Source: Verrucomicrobiota bacterium (GTDB lineage Bacteria > Verrucomicrobiota > Verrucomicrobiia > Verrucomicrobiales > Verrucomicrobiaceae). Taken from it: a stretch of DNA of 8,522 nt. Position 1 is the first letter of the stretch. Every line of letters starts with the position of its first letter. Where the stretch lies: the NCBI GenBank assembly GCA_021413535.1, contig JAIOQF010000156.1:1-8522 (forward strand), in the 5' to 3' direction. Below are positions 1 through 5,529 of the stretch, piece by piece. A program made the translations under genes and the position numbers. The notes beneath the pieces are model-generated. The model searched no databases. It was not told the DNA's origin and was given only the letters and a program-made list of their open reading frames with translations.

Positions 1-81
1 AGACGTTGGCCATGATCGCACTGCCTGATCCTTGCATGGAAGGGCAGATTTTCGGAAGTGGTGCTGTCGCAAAATTGTCAT
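1..81 (-). CDS. possible start of a third gene downstream of the anti-sigma factor (partial)
   Basis: An ATG at 81 reading leftwards opens 27 codons without a stop to the window edge (begins MTILRQHHFRKS). It lies 17 bases after the anti-sigma stop, and a GAGGAA stretch overlapping that stop could serve as a ribosome binding site, although its spacing is long. Position and strand would make it the third gene of the sigma/anti-sigma operon, where a target or effector gene is often found. No family can be recognised from 27 residues and no signal peptide is visible. It could equally be a chance open frame. Confidence 0.3.
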   Translation of the reverse strand, partial: MTILRQHHFRKSALPCKDQAVRSWPTS

Positions 82-98
82 TCGAGTTTTGTTATTCC

Positions 99-740
99 TC
101 ATTCCACCTCTCTGCCCAGCAACAGAGGCCGGCTGCGGGCGTCCGTGGCCATGACCAGCAGCACCTTGCCGCTGGCATCGTAAAGCGTGGTCGATGCCAT
201 TTCGAGATCATTGTCGCTGTGATGCACGTTGAGACCGCTGATGATCTTGTCATCGGGAAACGAGCTGAGTCCATCCAGCGTCAGCACCGTGGCGCCGGCT
301 GCGGCGTTGTAATTCACCGTGGCGATCACGGCTGGGTTCGGCACATAGACGCTGAACACCTGGGTCTGGAGCTGGCCCTCGTGCATGGTCATAAAAAAAC
401 CGAGCGCGATGAGTGCGGCGGCACCTGCGACGACCCAGGGCATGCGCAGCCAGTTGAACCATGACGCAACTCCGCCGCTGGCAGAGATGCGCCGGTCATC
501 GGTGCGCTGGAGTTCGGCGATGCGATCTTGAATCTGCGAATTGAAAAAGTCTGCGTTCGGCACGGACTTTTCCAATGTGGCATGATCGCGGACCCAGCCG
601 CCAATTTCTTCCAGAGAAGAAACTTCACTCTTTAGATCCGGGTCGGCTTGCATCTCTTTCAGAAATGCAGCCTTCTCGGCGGGGGACATGACTCCGTCGA
701 GCCAGCGAGTGATGCGTTCAGTGTGGTCAGGCGTTTTCAT
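99..740 (-). CDS. membrane-anchored anti-sigma factor, zinc-less type
   Basis: This 213-residue protein probably holds the preceding ECF sigma factor inactive at the inner membrane. Residues 1-80 are a charged, helical cytoplasmic part starting with a pattern common in anti-sigma factors: a short helix with WLDG, then SPAEKAAF and a DPDL segment. A single membrane helix spans about 101-119 (MPWVVAGAAALIALGFFMTM). Residues 120-213 would be periplasmic and look beta-rich. The protein has no cysteine, so the zinc HxxxCxxC anti-sigma motif is absent. Its ATG lies inside the end of the sigma gene (14-base overlap), which points to translational coupling and near-equal synthesis. The role is inferred mainly from gene order and topology, because the sequence itself is weakly conserved. 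The signal it senses is unknown. Confidence 0.8.
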   Translation of the reverse strand: MKTPDHTERITRWLDGVMSPAEKAAFLKEMQADPDLKSEVSSLEEIGGWVRDHATLEKSVPNADFFNSQIQDRIAELQRTDDRRISASGGVASWFNWLRMPWVVAGAAALIALGFFMTMHEGQLQTQVFSVYVPNPAVIATVNYNAAAGATVLTLDGLSSFPDDKIISGLNVHHSDNDLEMASTTLYDASGKVLLVMATDARSRPLLLGREVE

Positions 741-1347
741 AGGTGTCTTTCAGGAGTTCCTGGAGTTTTTTACGGGCGTAAAATAGGCGGCTCATCACGG
801 TGCCGGTTTGCAGCTGGGTGATCTCGGAAATCTCCTCGTAGCTGAGACCTTCCACCTCACGCAAGAGGATCACGCTGCGATGGTCGGGTGAGAGCTGGTC
901 GATCGCGGCCGTGATGCGCGCGCCCAGCTCCTTGTTTCTCATGGCGTGGTCGGGTCGCGCGACCCCCTTGGGCACCGCCTCGGCGCCGGCAGCAACCGTT
1001 CGCTGGAGATCATCGTCGAACTCGCCGTCACTCACAATGCGGCGTTTGCGCAGCGCGTCATAGGAGCAGTTGTGGGTGATGCGGTAGAGCCAGGTATAGA
1101 ATGTAGAATCCAGCTTGAACGAAGGCAACGCGCGCCAGGCCTTGATAAAGGCCTCCTGCGCGAGATCCCAAGCATCTTGTTCATTCTGAACCAGGTGATA
1201 ACACATACCGTAAATTTTTCCTCGATAGCGGGTGACAAGCTGGTCAAAGGCCCGGGCATCACCGCCTTGAGCGAGCCGAACCAGCCCGGAATCCGCCGTC
1301 GCGTCGCCCTCCGTGCTGGCGGCGGGCGTTGCGTCGGGTGGATTCAT
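727..1347 (-). CDS. RNA polymerase sigma factor, ECF sigma-70 family
   Basis: This is an alternative sigma factor that directs RNA polymerase to a specific promoter set, probably under control of the overlapping anti-sigma gene. Counted from the ATG at 1347 it has 206 residues. Region 2 is clear: DARAFDQLVTRYRGKIYGMC, then DAWDLAQEAFIKAWRALPSF, TFYTWLYRITHN and DALRKRR. An Ala/Glu-rich linker follows, then region 4: IDQLSPDHRSVILLREVEGL, the helix-turn-helix YEEISEITQLQTGTVMSRLF and ARKKLQELL. The frame is open further upstream to a GTG at 1410, which would add 21 residues. Neither start has a good ribosome binding site. ATG 1347 is preferred because the extra residues (FRLDSTEFAANKNPPATSKA) match nothing typical. 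No promoter for this gene could be identified with confidence. Confidence 0.93.
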   Translation of the reverse strand: MNPPDATPAASTEGDATADSGLVRLAQGGDARAFDQLVTRYRGKIYGMCYHLVQNEQDAWDLAQEAFIKAWRALPSFKLDSTFYTWLYRITHNCSYDALRKRRIVSDGEFDDDLQRTVAAGAEAVPKGVARPDHAMRNKELGARITAAIDQLSPDHRSVILLREVEGLSYEEISEITQLQTGTVMSRLFYARKKLQELLKDTYENA

Positions 1348-1483
1348 GGCTTTGGACGTGGCTGGAGGATTTTTATTCGCCGCAAATTCCGTAGAATCAA
1401 GACGGAACACGGCCAGCTGCGACTTATCAAGGCTGTGCTGGGGCGTTTAGGCGACGCAATTCCGTAAATTTTTAAAATAAAGA

Positions 1484-1512
1484 TTGCCTCCCCATTGGGG
1501 TTTATTTATAAA
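1484..1512 (+). promoter_or_regulatory. candidate sigma-70-type promoter for the Lys-rich secreted protein
   Basis: TTGCCT at 1484-1489 (4 of 6 against TTGACA) and TATAAA at 1507-1512 (5 of 6 against TATAAT) are separated by exactly 17 bases, in an AT-rich stretch 33 bases before the ATG at 1545. The spacer contains a perfect short palindrome, CCCCA-T-TGGGG at 1490-1500, which could be an operator. The assignment rests on consensus match and position only. Confidence 0.5.
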
Positions 1513-1544
1513 CTAGTGTTCGATTGAACTTAAACCCACAAAAT

Positions 1545-2006
1545 ATGAAAACCACGACCATCCTGTCCACTGTCATCCTCGCCTTCGCACTTTCCACCCC
1601 CGCAGCCTTTTCGGCTGACAAGAAAAAGGCACCTGAAGCGGCGACTGAACCCGCCAAAAAGGAAGAAACCAAAAGCGATGCTAAAAAAGATCACTATCCG
1701 CTTTATGGCCAGCTTCTTTCCCTCACTGACACCGAGCTGACCGTCAAAGGTGGCGAAGGAAAGCCTGATCGGAAATTCACCATCTCCAAAACCACTACCA
1801 TCAAGAAAGATGGCAAGGCAGCGACAGTGAAAGACGCTGTGACAGGTCAGTGGGTCAGCGGCTATGTGAAGAACTCCGCAAATGGCGGCACTGACGAACT
1901 CGAATCCGTAAACCTGAGTCCGAAGCAGAAGGATGCCAAGACCGAAACCAAGGAAAAAGAGGAAAAGAAGCCTGCGGCCGCCACTCCGAAAAAGAAAGCC
2001 GCCTGA
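1545..2006 (+). CDS. small secreted Lys-rich protein of unknown function
   Basis: This 153-residue protein begins with a Sec signal peptide (MKTTTILSTVILAFALSTPAAFSA, cleavage likely after FSA at about residue 24). A highly charged Lys/Glu/Ala-rich linker occupies about 25-50. A compact domain at about 51-125 has the pattern YPLYGQLLSLTDTELTVKG, RKFTISKTTTIKKDGK, then VTGQWVSGYVK and ELESVNLSP. The tail is again Lys/Glu-rich (KTETKEKEEKKPAAATPKKK). The middle domain reads like a small beta-barrel of the kind seen in DUF5666-like secreted proteins; that resemblance is from memory and is not proof of function. Start: an in-frame TTG lies 21 bases upstream, but the ATG begins a textbook signal peptide. 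The gene has its own promoter candidate and a strong terminator, so it is probably monocistronic. It is divergent from the sigma factor operon, but nothing else shows regulation by it. Confidence 0.85.
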   Translation: MKTTTILSTVILAFALSTPAAFSADKKKAPEAATEPAKKEETKSDAKKDHYPLYGQLLSLTDTELTVKGGEGKPDRKFTISKTTTIKKDGKAATVKDAVTGQWVSGYVKNSANGGTDELESVNLSPKQKDAKTETKEKEEKKPAAATPKKKAA

Positions 2007-2034
2007 GTCAGCAGAAATTTTATTAAAAAACCAG

Positions 2035-2065
2035 CAGCGCCGGGGAAACCTGGCGCTGTTTTTTT
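2035..2065 (+). terminator. strong rho-independent terminator
   Basis: Arms CAGCGCCGGG (2035-2044) and CCTGGCGCTG (2049-2058) pair over 10 positions, with one G-U wobble, around a GAAA tetraloop. Seven T's follow at 2059-2065. It sits 28 bases after the stop of the Lys-rich protein gene and separates it from the metalloenzyme gene. An A6 run at 2025-2030 would give weak termination activity on the other strand. Confidence 0.92.
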
Positions 2066-2089
2066 GCGCCCGCCTCCGCTGCTGGGCGC
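2066..2089. repeat. short inverted repeat between terminator and metalloenzyme gene
   Basis: GCGCCC (2066-2071) and GGGCGC (2084-2089) can form a 6-bp stem with a 12-base loop directly after the terminator T-run. No T-run follows it. It could be a secondary structure in the leader of the next transcript or mere GC-rich coincidence. No convincing promoter was found in 2066-2138; a TTTACA at 2099-2104 has no good -10 partner. Confidence 0.3.
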
Positions 2090-2138
2090 GTAAAACGATT
2101 TACATTCAGCACCATTTCGTGCCATCTTGTCCACTCCC

Positions 2139-3305
2139 ATGACCTCAGTCCAGACCTCCGCCATCGGGCGCACCTTCCCGCCCTTTGATCTCGCCCGCCT
2201 GCTCAGCACCGTGTTCGAGCCGACCTTCGGCCGCCGCATCTGCATTCTGATCGACCTGCCAGATCTTGCAGAAGCCAAGGACGCCGCGTTCCTAAAAAAT
2301 CCCGCACGAAAAATCCAACGGCAGGCGCACGAGAATTTCTTCAAGCCGCTCCACGCCGGCGTCATGGATGAACTCGCCCTCAAAGGCGGCGAAATGTTTG
2401 CTTACACCGAAACCACCGGAAGCAATCTCGACCTGCCCGATGCCTGCGCGGACATGAGCGGTCAGCGTTTAAGCCTGGAGAAAAATGTCTATCCGAACTA
2501 CGACATCATCCTCTGCATCTCCACCTTCAGCGCGACCGCACCGCTGACGGCGTTTGCCAAGCAATACGGGTTTCGCGGCGCGACACTGCACGGCGTCAAT
2601 GACGTGATCCTGAATTCCGGGCTCGCGGTGGATTACAATGATGTGAGCCGCGATGCGGAAAAGCTCAGACTGGCCATGACCCAGGCTGACTGGGTGGAGA
2701 TTGATTTCACCGTGGACGGCCATGCGCCGATGACGGTCCGGCTGGAATTATCACAGCAAGAGGCGCAGAAAAGTCACGGCCTCTGCCGGGGTGATAAACC
2801 GGACATCGCAAATCTGCCTGCGGGCGAAGTATATTTCGTGCCCACCGGTGCGGAAGGTGAGTTCCCCATGAAATATGAAGACGGCACCCTCGGCCGGCTG
2901 ACCGTAACCGGTGGTCGCATCGTCAAGGCGGAACTCATCGAAGGCAAACAAGGCACGATTGACGCTCACAATCAAAAACTGACCGACGATCCGATGACCG
3001 GCGTGCTCGGCGAACTCGGATTTGGCACTCAGGTGCTGCCGGTTTCCGGCGCGGACATTCAGGATGAAAAAGTTCTCGGCACCTGCCATCTGGCCACGGG
3101 ACGCGACGATCATCTGGGCGGACATATCACCCCGAAGCTTTTCAAGCGACACCAGAACGCCACGCACGACGACATCTTGTTCGCTCCACACAAGACGCCG
3201 AATTTCGACATCGCCCAGGCGCGGATGCATCGCCACGGAAAGACCACGGTGCTGATTGAGCACTTCCAGCCTGCGGAGCATTTGCGCAAGGCATTGGAAA
3301 GTTGA
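2139..3305 (+). CDS. M29 aminopeptidase-like (COG2309-type) metalloenzyme, probably not a classical peptidase
   Basis: This 388-residue protein resembles the aminopeptidase T/S (M29) fold, which the ring-cleaving dioxygenase NicX also uses. The conserved C-terminal half is clear: LPAGEVYFVPTGAEGEFP (Glu230), DGTLGRLTVTGGRI, TGVLGELGFGT (Glu292), VLGTCHLATGRDDHLGG (His317) and THDDILF (His343, Asp345). The spacing of these residues follows the metal ligands I recall for aminopeptidase T (Glu250, Glu316, His345, His376, Asp378). The catalytic Tyr expected seven residues after the first His is replaced by Asp324. No signal peptide or membrane helix is seen, so it should be cytoplasmic. ATG 2139 is preferred over a TTG at 2127. 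The stop shares one base with the methyltransferase start (TGATG), so the two are probably translationally coupled and work in one pathway. The substrate is unknown. Confidence 0.8.
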   Translation: MTSVQTSAIGRTFPPFDLARLLSTVFEPTFGRRICILIDLPDLAEAKDAAFLKNPARKIQRQAHENFFKPLHAGVMDELALKGGEMFAYTETTGSNLDLPDACADMSGQRLSLEKNVYPNYDIILCISTFSATAPLTAFAKQYGFRGATLHGVNDVILNSGLAVDYNDVSRDAEKLRLAMTQADWVEIDFTVDGHAPMTVRLELSQQEAQKSHGLCRGDKPDIANLPAGEVYFVPTGAEGEFPMKYEDGTLGRLTVTGGRIVKAELIEGKQGTIDAHNQKLTDDPMTGVLGELGFGTQVLPVSGADIQDEKVLGTCHLATGRDDHLGGHITPKLFKRHQNATHDDILFAPHKTPNFDIAQARMHRHGKTTVLIEHFQPAEHLRKALES

Positions 3306-4036
3306 TGAACATCTACGAAACGAAGCGCCTGCTCGACGAATACCTCCTGTTTCACTACGGAGCGGATGACGAAGTGCTGCCCTGGACTTTCGGACCAAAG
3401 GATGCGCTGAAATTTGCTCAGCGCAGTGTCAACGAACTGCTCGATCCCGCGATCATCCCCCAGCAGGCGCGCGCGCTTGATCTCGGCTGCGCCGTGGGAC
3501 GTTCAAGCTATGAACTGGCGCAGCATTGTCGGGAAGTCATCGGCATTGATTACTCGCACGCCTTCATTCAAGCGGCGGAGACGATCCAGCAGGAGGGAGC
3601 ATTCAATTACTCGCGCATCGATGAAGCTGCGGAAACCACCAGGCTGCAGGCTTCACGACCGGCGCTCCGTGCGCGGGCGCATATTCAGTTCGAGCAGGGC
3701 GACGCGATGAATTTGCGCGAAGATCTCGGAAGTTTTGAGGTCGTTCACGCGGCCAATCTTTTGTGTCGTTTGAGCGAACCACAGCGCCTGCTCGACCGTC
3801 TAGCCTCACTCGTGAAAACCAACGGACAACTGTTGCTGACCACGCCCTGCACTTGGCTGGAAGAATATACGCCCTCAAAGAACTGGCCGGGCGGCTCCAC
3901 ATTGGAGTGGCTCCAAGAAAAACTCGCCAGGCATTTTACGCTGGCGCAACGCGTCGACCTGCCATTTCTCATTCGGGAACATGCGCGTAAATTTCAGTGG
4001 AGCGTGGCGCTGGGGATGCGATGGGTGCGCCGATAG
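3305..4036 (+). CDS. stand-alone OvoA C-terminal-like methyltransferase (putative 4-mercaptohistidine N1-methyltransferase)
   Basis: This 243-residue class I SAM-dependent methyltransferase matches the C-terminal domain of the ovothiol enzyme OvoA from end to end. Family features I recognise are NIYETKRLLDEYLLFHYG at the N-terminus, motif I ALDLGCAVGRSSYELA (58-72), the acidic GIDYSHAFIQAA (80-91), FEQGDAMNL, HAANLLCRLSEP (148-159), TTPCTWLEEYTPSKNWPGG (179-197) and LPFLIREHARKFQW (219-232). In OvoA this domain methylates the imidazole nitrogen of 5-thiohistidine; here the sulfoxide synthase part is absent. ATG 3305 shares its A with the upstream TGA, and a TTG one codon earlier is less likely. 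It should be cytoplasmic. The acceptor may be a thiohistidine made elsewhere in the genome or a different imidazole compound; the sequence cannot decide. The family assignment is by remembered motif, not by a search. Confidence 0.85.
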   Translation: MNIYETKRLLDEYLLFHYGADDEVLPWTFGPKDALKFAQRSVNELLDPAIIPQQARALDLGCAVGRSSYELAQHCREVIGIDYSHAFIQAAETIQQEGAFNYSRIDEAAETTRLQASRPALRARAHIQFEQGDAMNLREDLGSFEVVHAANLLCRLSEPQRLLDRLASLVKTNGQLLLTTPCTWLEEYTPSKNWPGGSTLEWLQEKLARHFTLAQRVDLPFLIREHARKFQWSVALGMRWVRR

Positions 4037-4068
4037 CACGAAATAATATTAGCCCCCTCCACATCATC

Positions 4069-5310
4069 ATGAAAATCTCCATTTGCCTTTGTCTTGCTGT
4101 TGTTGGCTCCGTTTTTGCTCAATCCACCCCGCCCCCCGCAGCGGATGGACATTGGACCAAGCAGCAGCTGACCGATAACTTCTGGGCCGAAGGAGCGACC
4201 GCCGCGGATGTAAACAAGGACGGCAAGATGGACGTGATCTACGGACCGTATTGGTTTGCGGGACCCGATTTCAAAAAGCGGCAAGTCATTTATCCCGACA
4301 CCCAGCGCACCAAAGCCAAACAGGAAGATGGAACCGTCAATGAAATCGAGGGTTTTCCAGGTGCCAAGAGCGTGGCGAATGGCTACAGCGACAATTTCAT
4401 TTCCGCAGCTCACGACATCAACGGCGACGGCTGGACGGACTACATCGTAATGGGTTTCCCCGGCAAGGAAACGCTCTGGTATGAGAATCCGCAGGGAAAG
4501 GACACGCAATGGAAAAAGCATGTCGCGCTCGATGTGACCGACAACGAGTCGCCCATGTTCACGGACATCAATGGCGACGGCCAGCCCGACCTGCTCTGCA
4601 TGAGTGGCGGTCATCTGGGTTACGCGACATTCGATCCGAAGAAGCCGGATGAAAAATGGAGCTGGCATCCCATCACGCCAAAGCTCAAGTTCCAGCGTTT
4701 CACCCACGGCATCGGTTATGGCGATGTGAACGGCGACGGCAAGATGGACATCCTCGAAGCCACGGGCTGGTGGGAACAACCGAAGTCGCTCGACGGCGGT
4801 CCAGTGTGGATCAAACACGAAGCCAAGTTCGGCAGTGGCGGCGCCCAGATGTATGTCTTTGACGTCAACCTCGATGGCAAACCGGATGTCATCACCAGTC
4901 TCGCGGCGCACGGCTACGGTCTTGCATGGTTTGAGCAAACAAACGATGGCTGGAAACAACACCTCATCACCGGCACCCCAACCGAGCCGGGCGAAACCGG
5001 CTTGGTTTTCTCCCAACCGCACGCCATCGAACTCAAGGACATGAACGGTGACGGCGTGTTGGACATCATCACCGGCAAACGTTTCTGGGCTCACGGCAAC
5101 AAAGGCGATCCGGAACCGAATGCGCCTGCGGTCGTGTGGTGGTTTGAACTCCAGCGCGAGTCTGGTTCAGCGAAATTTATTCCGCATCTCATCGACGGCG
5201 ACTCCGGCGTGGGCACTCAGTTCTACGTTGGAGACTTGAACGGCGACGGCAAGCCAGACGTCGTGGTCGGGAACAAGCGCGGAGCTTTTGTGCATTTGCA
5301 GAACAAGTAA
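4069..5310 (+). CDS. secreted FG-GAP/VCBS repeat beta-propeller protein
   Basis: This 413-residue protein has a Sec signal peptide (MKISICLCLAVVGSVFA, cleavage about residue 17). The mature part is built almost wholly of FG-GAP/VCBS-type repeats. Seven calcium-loop motifs of the form DxNxDGxxD start at residues 47 (DVNKDGKMD), 116 (DINGDGWTD), 166 (DINGDGQPD), 219 (DVNGDGKMD), 265 (DVNLDGKPD), 324 (DMNGDGVLD) and 389 (DLNGDGKPD). Seven repeats fit a seven-bladed calcium-stabilised propeller such as those used for binding glycans or proteins outside the cytoplasm. No catalytic domain, membrane anchor or sorting signal is seen, and the last repeat ends 16 residues before the stop. The ATG is chosen because it begins the signal peptide, although the frame is open from 3997. 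It lies 32 bases after the methyltransferase gene with no terminator between, so cotranscription is possible. The ligand is unknown. Confidence 0.88.
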   Translation: MKISICLCLAVVGSVFAQSTPPPAADGHWTKQQLTDNFWAEGATAADVNKDGKMDVIYGPYWFAGPDFKKRQVIYPDTQRTKAKQEDGTVNEIEGFPGAKSVANGYSDNFISAAHDINGDGWTDYIVMGFPGKETLWYENPQGKDTQWKKHVALDVTDNESPMFTDINGDGQPDLLCMSGGHLGYATFDPKKPDEKWSWHPITPKLKFQRFTHGIGYGDVNGDGKMDILEATGWWEQPKSLDGGPVWIKHEAKFGSGGAQMYVFDVNLDGKPDVITSLAAHGYGLAWFEQTNDGWKQHLITGTPTEPGETGLVFSQPHAIELKDMNGDGVLDIITGKRFWAHGNKGDPEPNAPAVVWWFELQRESGSAKFIPHLIDGDSGVGTQFYVGDLNGDGKPDVVVGNKRGAFVHLQNK

Positions 5311-5313
5311 ACC

Positions 5314-5333
5314 CTCCACTCCGCCCAGTGGAG
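5314..5333. repeat. hairpin after the FG-GAP gene
   Basis: CTCCACT (5314-5320) and AGTGGAG (5327-5333) form a perfect 7-bp stem around CCGCCC, four bases after the stop codon. No T-run follows, so it is not a classical terminator alone. It may protect the mRNA 3' end or act together with the next hairpin. Confidence 0.45.
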
Positions 5334-5343
5334 AAGTGCGCGG

Positions 5344-5364
5344 TTTCTGATTACAGAAATTTTT
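5344..5364 (+). terminator. weak rho-independent terminator candidate
   Basis: TTTCTG (5344-5349), loop ATTA and CAGAAA (5354-5359) are followed by five T's at 5360-5364. The stem is AT-rich and only 6 bp, so termination would be inefficient alone. It lies 33 bases after the FG-GAP stop, in the right place to end that transcript. Confidence 0.5.
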
Positions 5365-5529
5365 GATGATCGCGTTGTTTATATTTGTCTTTAATAGGCC
5401 AACCCGCCATGATTGGCGTTTAATTCCCCCGCGCATTTTTGCGCAAAGCACTTAACTTGAAGGATTACAAACAATCGGGTCGCCTGACTGGTGGCGGCAG
5501 CGTGCTCGGATGAGCCCACTATTTTCTCT
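5365..5529. other. intergenic leader before the carbamoyltransferase gene
   Basis: This gap holds two small inverted repeats: GCCAA/TTGGC (5398-5402 and 5413-5417) and GCGCA-TTTT-TGCGC (5431-5444). The latter overlaps the palindrome TTTGCGCAAA (5438-5447). The stretch 5375-5397 is AT-rich. A promoter for the carbamoyltransferase operon should lie here, but no -35/-10 pair with good spacing could be supported. No Shine-Dalgarno is seen just before the ATG at 5530. Confidence 0.4.

Noticed and set aside
6..464. A 152-codon plus-strand frame over the anti-sigma gene
   Set aside because: It is antisense to a gene with a membrane helix and clear coupling to the sigma factor. Its product has no recognisable features.
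1862..2383. A 173-codon minus-strand frame across the end of the Lys-rich gene and the intergenic gap
   Set aside because: It reads back through the strong terminator hairpin and into two well-supported genes on the other strand, so it is a shadow.
2139..3305. Naming the metalloenzyme nicX or as aminopeptidase T
   Set aside because: The fold-level resemblance holds, but the catalytic Tyr is missing and no pyridine-degradation genes are nearby, so neither name is supported.
2139..4036. A complete ovothiol pathway (OvoA plus OvoB)
   Set aside because: Only the C-terminal methyltransferase equivalent is present. No DinB/FGE-type sulfoxide synthase domain and no PLP lyase can be read in the window.
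3994..5094. A 366-codon open frame antisense to the FG-GAP gene
   Set aside because: It is a mirror of the GC-biased codon pattern and its repeated Asp/Gly codons on the other strand. The plus-strand protein has a signal peptide and seven conserved calcium motifs, while the antisense product shows no recognisable domain.
4207..5259. The recurring AACGGCGACGGC-type stretches as a DNA repeat or CRISPR-like array
   Set aside because: They are unevenly spaced, in frame, and encode the DxNxDGxxD loops of the FG-GAP repeats, so they reflect protein repeats only.
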